From Dracaena cambodiana (Eukaryota > Streptophyta > Magnoliopsida > Asparagales > Asparagaceae), in contig JAYEPQ010000018.1 in NCBI GenBank assembly GCA_036321105.1, positions 30,040,030 to 30,104,029 on the forward strand: DNA of 64,000 bases, read 5' to 3'. Made by a program: the position numbers and the translations under genes. Below are positions 58,501 to 64,000 of the stretch, in pieces. The notes under the pieces are model-generated. The model saw nothing but the letters and a program-made list of their open reading frames with translations, searched no databases and had not been told where the DNA came from. Each line of letters opens with the position of its first letter. Positions within the stretch are counted from its first letter, which is position 1.

Positions 58501-60211
58501 GTGATTACGCGCACCCGTCAAGTCAGCGCAAATATGATAATGGCACATCATCTCCCAGTATGTGGCATAGATGCGCTCATCCCTCGCCAGTAGCATATTC
58601 AGCTCATTGGTGGTGGGGATATACTCTTCATAAGGGATTTCACCCATGGAAAGCCCGGAAACCTCGAACATCTCGTGAAGAGCGAATCCTAGCTCACCCA
58701 CTGGTGTAAAGAGAGTACAAGTCTCAGGGTTATACATATCCAAGAGGCAGTAAAAATGATAGGCACTATGGGAAAACCCGAATTGGACATTCCTGATAGC
58801 TTTATACAAGCAATATCCTTTAAAATGGGCTCGTGGGAATCCAGCATGTACTGAACGAGGCGGTCCCACCACATATTGTTAGAAGAATGAACCCAGCCAG
58901 GCATCCTGAAGTCGCTAGCCGGGTACTGACCATCCTTCGCCAGGAACTCACTTAAGAAAGTTCGGGCACGAGATGGGACTTCTCCCACTGGAAGCTCCTT
59001 GCCAAATCGGCCTGGAAGCAAGCCAGTAATGCATCTGGGGGGACCATCTTGATACCCCTTTTGCACCAAATTTGCCTGTTGGGACGTCATCTTGCTCTTG
59101 AGTCAGTCCCTACTTTAATTCCCGAGGCATCGCCAGCCTCTGAAGATAGACCAGAGGATAGCTACGATCCATTCTAGGCAGAAACATCAGCATTTCGCCT
59201 GAGTTATATAACCAAACACACTCCTCTTCAGAAAGGATCTCATCTGATTGATCCATCTGGTCTCCAAAGAGGAAGGCAGGTTTCTCCATCGCCTCTCTAT
59301 TCAAAGTTTCGAAGGCTGCATCGGTTATGATTTCTCGCGCAGTAGTGGGGTGATACTTGATCAACTTCTTCTTGCGCTCCTTCGGGTCTGGCTTATATGA
59401 AGTCAAGATAGTGGTGAAGCGAAATTGGCCTGAGGGATCAGAACCCCCAGCAAAACCGAAGTAATTCTTGTGGGGAAGAGATTCCATCGAATACCCTACT
59501 GCAAAAAGAAAGCAGAGTGAGAGAAGTTTCTATAAGACAGAAAAATTCTCTAAGTATGGACGCGCGAAGCTAAAAATTAGACCGCGCAGAAATCAAATAG
59601 CCTCACGTTTCAATGCGACTGCTGCTCAAAATAGCCTCGCGTTTCCACGCGACTGCTACTTAAAATAGCCTCGCGTTTCAACGCGACTGCTACTCAAAAT
59701 AGCCTCGCGTTTCCACGCGACTGCTACTTAAAATAGCCTCGCGTTTCAACGCAACTGCTGCTCAAAATAGCCTCGCGTTTCAACGCGACTGCTACTTAAA
59801 ATAGCCTCGCCTTTCCACGTGACTGCTTCTTAAAATAGCCTCGCGTTTCCACGCGACTGCTACTCGAAATAGCCTTGCGTTTCCACGCGACTGCTACTCA
59901 AAATAGCCCCGCGCTTCAAAACGCGAGGATGACGCGATAACTTCGCGTAAAGAAGAAAGTCAGAGACTTTTCTTCTTCTCCAAGCCTTATAGCAGGAGTA
60001 CGGCGATCTCGCCGGTAAAAGAGTTGATTGATCAGTTAAGATCAAGCCAAATCACTCTAGAGATGTTCTAAAAAGTCTCGATGGAGAGATTCTAACCTCC
60101 GATAGGCGAGATGTGGGCTGGCGCGTCGCTGCCATGGCCGCCGCCACCACTGCTTGCGCCAGTTGCCGATGATGGAGCCGCGCGAGAAGTAGCACGAGTT
60201 TTGGGTGCCAT
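55580..60211 (-). pseudogene. Antisense spliced gene in TatC, PMD-like with C-terminal coiled coil
   Basis: Exon 1 is 60211-60097 (begins MAPKTRATSRAAPSS; 115 bp as in TatA), donor gttagaat. Intron 1 is 60096-59499. Exon 2 runs from 59498 to about 56888, broken by TAG at 59110, frameshifts near 59070 and 58810 and a stop near 58438. Intron 2 starts gtatgg and ends aaatgtag. Exon 3 runs to 55580, with 405 residues open from MHSTTQVESDD. Exon 2 carries the PMD-like blocks NPETCTLFTPVGELGFALHE and LWLKRCVVPSLPKEAIAMTV. Exon 3 is Ser/Pro/Ala-rich and ends in about 130 residues of heptad-like coiled coil (RQADVEAITEIELARLRAES). The start lies about 2.2 kb from the 3' LTR and transcription would run against pol. 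Role in the element unknown. Confidence 0.7.
59575..59935. repeat. 34-bp tandem repeat in intron 1 of the TatC antisense gene
   Basis: About ten units (atagcctcgcgtttcaacgc then gactgctactcaaa). Most units can pair internally (cgcgtttcaacgcg). Homologous in place and sequence to 1205-1478 of TatA. Confidence 0.93.
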
Positions 60212-60540
60212 TGCTGAGGAAAATCGACTGAAAATCGGGAGGAAACTCGGTCGGAAGAAGCTCGGGTCGCCTGAACTGTGATCGCCTGAATCTCTAAGTT
60301 TCTGAAAAATTCTCAAGTAAAGTGAGAAGAAAAGGAATAGAGATTTTATTTAAAAGAGGAAAACCGCCTCTTAGAGTTCGGCGCAGATCTCGGAGAAAAT
60401 GACTGGTCAGTTACTCTCCAAAACGTGGAGCTATTAGTCTCGCGTGATAAAGAAAAAAGTGAAGATATTAACTCCACGCAACTCCGAGAAACGCGAAGAT
60501 AACTTGGTATTTTAGCTTCGCGTTCTCATGAAGAACTTGG
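60212..60540 (-). promoter_or_regulatory. Leader and promoter of the TatC antisense gene
   Basis: Minus-strand ttttaaataaaatctc (near 60352) followed by a pyrimidine-rich leader, as in TatA (774-918). Upstream, cgcgaagcta/acgtggagcta words recur. Confidence 0.5.
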
Positions 60541-60759
60541 ATTTTTGGCCAAGTTAAGAGGATCAGTATCCGATCAAATTGGTATTAATGATCTAAGTTA
60601 CGCAAAAGAGGCTTAGATTATTTTACCAAAATTATTGACCATCTGTTTGTTGTGCAAGCAAAATCATTGAAGCCAACAGATAGAGAGGAAAATAGTTTGT
60701 CTTTATTAATGAGACGAAGAAATTACAAAGGAGTTATAGCTCTCCCGAAAGATTTTACA

Positions 60760-62090
60760 TGATCATCAACTCATCAATACATCAACTCATCAATAACCGA
60801 ACAGTAAGACTTCTCTACGGGGTGTTGAAGCTCAGTTCCCTGATTCACAGGCAAAAGATCTCCTCTGCAAATGTCATTTCGGACCTGTCATCTGAAATGA
60901 AGCACGAGAGGAAAGAGAAGTGCTGCATCGAAGTAATTTTGAACTGCAAGTGCTGCAATTCTGAACTGCAAGCGCTGCAGGCCCTCACTTAAGCTTGAAG
61001 CTCCTTCAATAGTCCATCTCCAGGAGCCAGAGCTTGAAACCTGCAACTATGTTGTAAAGCATATGCTTCTGACTTCCTTAGAATTACTTTTGCTGATAAA
61101 GATCGATGGACCCGCATACATTCCTCTTCAGAAAGGATTGGACTTACTTTAAAAGGAACAGAGTTTCCAAAAGAGTGAAAACGATGAGCTAAGCTAACTC
61201 CGCGCACAGTTGAAGAAATAGCCTCGCGCTTTAAACGCAGATGATGATGCGATAACTTTGGGGACAAGATTTCTTTCTGCTCTTTCCTTCTCTTTCAAAT
61301 TCATCGCGATTGCTAATCAAAGATAGCCTCGCAATTCATAGCGACTGCTAATCAAAGATAGCCTCGCAATTCATAGCGACTGCTAATCAAAGATAGCCTC
61401 GCAATTCATAGCGACTGCTAATCAAAGATAGCCTCGCAATTCATCGTGACTGCTAATCAAAGATAGCATTGCAATTCATAGCGACTGCTAATCAAAGATA
61501 GCCTCGCAATTCATAGTGACTGCTAATCAAAGATAGCCTCGCAATTCATCGCGACTGCTAATCAAAGATAGCCTCGCAATTCATAGCGACTGCTAATCAA
61601 AGATAGCCTCGCAATTCATCGCGACTGCTAATCAAAGATAGCCTCGCAATTCATCGCGACTGCTAATCAAAGATAGCCTCGCAATTCATCGCGACTGCTA
61701 ATCAAAGATAGCCTCGCAATTCATAGCGACTGCTAATCAAAGATAGCCTCGCAATTCATTGCGACTGATAATCAAAGATAGCCTCGCAATTCATCGCGAC
61801 TGCTAATCAAAGATAGCCTCGCAATTCATCGCGACTGCTAATCATAAATAGCCTCGCATTTTAAACGCAGGGGATGACGCAATAACTTCGCGGAGAACAT
61901 TGATCTCGCCGGTTGGCTGGATTAAACCAAGCCAAAACATCTCAAGATGGTTCTTAGAAGCCCAAGAGTTAAGGTTTTTACCTTCGGAAGATGCTACATA
62001 GACTGGTTCGCCGTCGCATCTACTTTCACGGCTGCTGCCATTAACGTCGGCCAACGTGCGTCTAGCCAAACTCTTCTGAAGTGACATCCT
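60760..62090 (-). pseudogene. Second, partial antisense unit in TatC
   Basis: Exon-1-like start at 62087 (begins MSLQKSLARRTLADVNGSS, ends EPVYVASSEG, then gtaaaaacc), parallel to EPVHAAPTGG of TatB. An intron-like stretch with a 35-bp array follows (61860-61290), then coding scraps (61267-60989) with ILSEEECMRVHRSLSAKVI, which echoes ILSEEECVWLYNSGEMLMF of the main gene, and a tail also found in TatB (37440-37700). It is therefore a duplicated, heavily deleted copy of the antisense gene, in tandem and in the same orientation. Confidence 0.6.
61290..61860. repeat. 35-bp tandem repeat in the second antisense unit
   Basis: About sixteen highly uniform units (tagcctcgcaattcatcgcg then actgctaatcaaaga). 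Related to the 34-bp array at 59575-59935 (shared tagcctcgc and gcgactgct) but distinctly amplified; the low divergence suggests recent expansion. Confidence 0.95.
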
Positions 62091-62432
62091 AATGATGAAA
62101 ATCTATGGAGAGTTAAAGGGAGATCAATTGAATATCGCTCATTGACATCGCTCACTCAGTTGCAGGAGTTGAGAGCTCTGCTAAAATCTCCGGATGAAGA
62201 AGAAGATGAGCCGGGAGCTCTATTTAAACAGAATTTCCGTCGCTTGGTATTCGGCGTAGAAATTCAGGGTAATTAATGACATAATTACTCATTTCACTGA
62301 AGACGAAGTAAAGCTGATTAGCTCCGCATAAGTGAGCATAATGCGAGATAGACTTGGTATTCTAACTCCGCGTTTCAGTTTAGATATCCAAAGTATTTCA
62401 AAATCTGCTGAAGTCTAAGCCATTTTGAAAAC

Positions 62433-62446
62433 TTTGGAGGGGGTTC
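62433..62446 (+). other. TatC polypurine tract
   Basis: tttggagggggttc lies directly before the 3' LTR. The same tract precedes the 3' LTRs of TatB and TatD and is missing from TatA. Confidence 0.85.
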
Positions 62447-63286
62447 TGTTGGCAGTGAAAATTTCTAAGTTAAAAGGATTTTCCATAACAGAACGCGGAG
62501 CCAATTTAATAGCCCCGCGTTTGGTTATATTAACCTTGCGTTTGAATAAAACGCAGAGATGTTTAATAGCTCCGCGTTGATTCCGCAGTCTGGCTTGTAT
62601 TAGCCTCGCGTTTGAGTAAACGCGGAGATGTTCTATAGCTCCGCGTTAGCTCCGCGCACTGGTTATTTAGCACCGCGTTTTGATGCGATTAAAAGCTCCG
62701 CGTGAGCAGATAACCAGAATCTCAAATTGATTGAGATTATGATTCTGGGCCTATCCAAATACTCAAATCAAGTCTAATCAGAATTCTATCAAAACTAAGA
62801 TATTTGATTGGAATTCCTGATAATGACGAGTTCTATTTAGATAGAAACTCTTGCATTAACCTGGGGCTATAAATACCTTCCTGGTAAAACCCTAGGGATC
62901 TTCTTTTCGGCAATTGAGATATTTTTCTGAAATCTTGGAGAATTCGAGTTACGCACAGAGGCTTGAGTTCGTGAAGATCAGAGAAAATCACCATCTTCTT
63001 TCTGGAGTTCTTGAGAAGTTCGAGTTACGCGAGAGAGCCTTGAACAAATCAAAACCAGAGAAGATCGTGTATAGTCGGCCGATATCTTCAAGAGAGAAGA
63101 TTTCAACGTACCGATCGTCAAAAGGAGATGCTTGACAGATCCCATCGCCACAGATCCCGCGATATTGTAAAAGAGAGAGATTGAAATATAAAATCCTCTC
63201 GTTTGTTCTTTTTATCTCTTGTTCACTTCTATTGTAATCTAAGATGTATTCAATGGAAGGAAGCGAAGGAACTTTTGCGATGAACA
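62447..63286 (+). repeat. 3' LTR of TatC
   Basis: 840 bp, TGTTGGCAG...GCGATGAACA, TATA box at 62868-62875, near-identical to 43284-44124. Followed by the target duplication catac. Confidence 0.95.
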
Positions 63287-64000
63287 CATACAAGGCACGC
63301 TTAAGACAACAAATCTTACCAGGAGGATGAAGATACCTATGAGGAGGTTGCATATAGACCTCCTCAGTTAGATCACCATGCAGGAAAGCATTCTTCACAT
63401 CTATCTAAAACAAAAGCCACTAGCAAGCAAAGGCCGCAGCCAAGAGAACGGACAGATATAATACGAGCAACTGGAGTAAATGTCTCCTCATAATGAATAC
63501 TATACTCCTGAGTATAGTCCTTGGCCACAAAATGAGTTTTATATCGCACTAGAGACCCATCAGAATTGGTTTTAATCTTGTAGACATATTTGTTGCCAAT
63601 AACAGTCATGCCAGGAGGTTGATCAACGAAATCCCATGTATGAGTCTTGTGAAGAGCATCCTGTTCTTTAGACATAGCTTGTTACCAAAGAGCGTTAAAA
63701 CTAGTTTCTCGATAAGTGTCAAGCTCATGAAGAGTGGCAAGAGTATAAAAACAATTATAATTAGTGAGATGGATAGAGAGAGCTCTTACCCTAGAGAAAC
63801 GAAGAACATCCAAATTGGTAGAAGACTCAGGGGCATCAGACGTAATGGATGGGCCGATAGATGATGTATACTGAGGGGATCAGATGCAATAACAAGATTA
63901 ACGAACAATCCAGAGTCGTCAGAAACTGACATTGAATGACCACCTGATAAATTTTCAGTACTTATATCATATGGAGAGTCAAGAAAAAGATCAAGTGCGG
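63287..64000 (-). pseudogene. Ty1/copia pol, N-terminal RT part, runs off the window
   Basis: Minus strand: WDFVDQPPGMTVIGNKYVYK, IKTNSDGSLVRYK, HFVAKDYTQEYSIHYEETFT and PVARIISVRSL, then in another frame DVKNAFLHGDLTEEVYMQPP and GKICCLKRALY. These are the standard start blocks of a copia reverse transcriptase. The next codons are found at 43283-43204 and then from 35574 downwards. Upstream (63680-64000) is the integrase-RT linker, with broken frames. Confidence 0.92.

Larger units (their letters stand above)
43284..63286 (+). mobile_element. TatC: near full-length 20-kb Tat-lineage element
   Basis: 20,003 bp flanked by catac (43279-43283 and 63287-63291). LTRs of 841 and 840 bp differ, by my count, at about nine sites and one 1-nt gap (near 1%), so insertion was recent. 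Internal order: tRNA-Arg primer site, N-terminal extension, gag, protease, RT, RNase H, archaeal-type RNase H, integrase, two tandem arrays, a complete antisense PMD-like gene, a partial second antisense unit with its own array, polypurine tract and 3' LTR. An Athila-like solo LTR splits the extension. Confidence 0.95.

Noticed and set aside
61290..61860. CRISPR-like regular array
   Set aside because: Units are contiguous 35-bp direct repeats without spacers, in a plant retrotransposon intron-like region.

Overview
This is a plant nuclear genome window, most probably from a eudicot. It is dominated by nested LTR retrotransposons and has one apparently intact host gene. The call rests on Tat-lineage and Athila-like Ty3/gypsy elements, a Ty1/copia element, a chromovirus remnant, a plant-type hAT element, GT-AG introns, and an NRT1/PTR-family (NPF) transporter with the usual four-exon layout. 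I see no rRNA, tRNA or CRISPR array and nothing bacterial.

Layout, left to right. 1-16216: TatA, a 16-kb Tat-lineage Ty3/gypsy element on the minus strand, with its left end outside the window. It is inserted in the LTR of an Athila-like, gag-remnant-only element (16217-21830, plus strand, three LTR copies). The Athila-like element lies in an old, truncated Tat element, TatD (21831-28007, plus), which also carries a 1.3-kb hAT element (22623-23944) flanked by an 8-bp target duplication. 28573-30190: LTR and integrase/chromodomain remnant of a chromovirus (minus). 30815-33466: an NPF3.1-like transporter gene (minus), in frame across four exons. 34930-64000: a Ty1/copia pol (minus) whose reverse transcriptase is split by two independent insertions: TatB (35575-43203, minus, no pol, target duplication ggttg) and TatC (43284-63286, plus, 20 kb, target duplication catac). 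The gag of TatC is itself split by an Athila-like solo LTR (45735-46999, duplication atgaa).

The most interesting content is the Tat family (TatA, TatB, TatC). (1) Each copy carries, between pol and the 3' LTR and on the opposite strand, a gene-like unit with its own TATA-like leader, a short first exon starting MAPK, a GT-AG intron and a long second exon. The encoded protein resembles plant mobile domain (PMD) proteins and ends in a coiled coil. (2) The first intron is filled with 34-bp tandem repeats, and TatC has a second, partial antisense unit with a 35-bp array. (3) The sense reading frame starts inside the LTR and is translated through the tRNA-Arg primer-binding site. (4) It encodes a long basic N-terminal extension made of 42-44-residue repeats upstream of gag. 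(5) A short CpG-rich word (tagcctcgcgtt and its complement, or the related agctccgcgtt) recurs in LTR hairpins, in the peptide-coding repeats and in the intron arrays. (6) Two further arrays (about 80 bp and 75 bp) lie just after pol. All copies carry stops or frameshifts, but the breaks differ between copies, so a recent intact ancestor is likely.

How the parts relate: in the Tat elements the LTR promoter drives gag-pro-RT-RNaseH-aRNaseH-integrase, while the antisense unit is transcribed towards it from next to the 3' LTR, giving convergent transcription. Target duplications give the order of events: copia first, then TatB and TatC separately, then the solo LTR in TatC. On the left, TatD came first, then the Athila-like element, then TatA.
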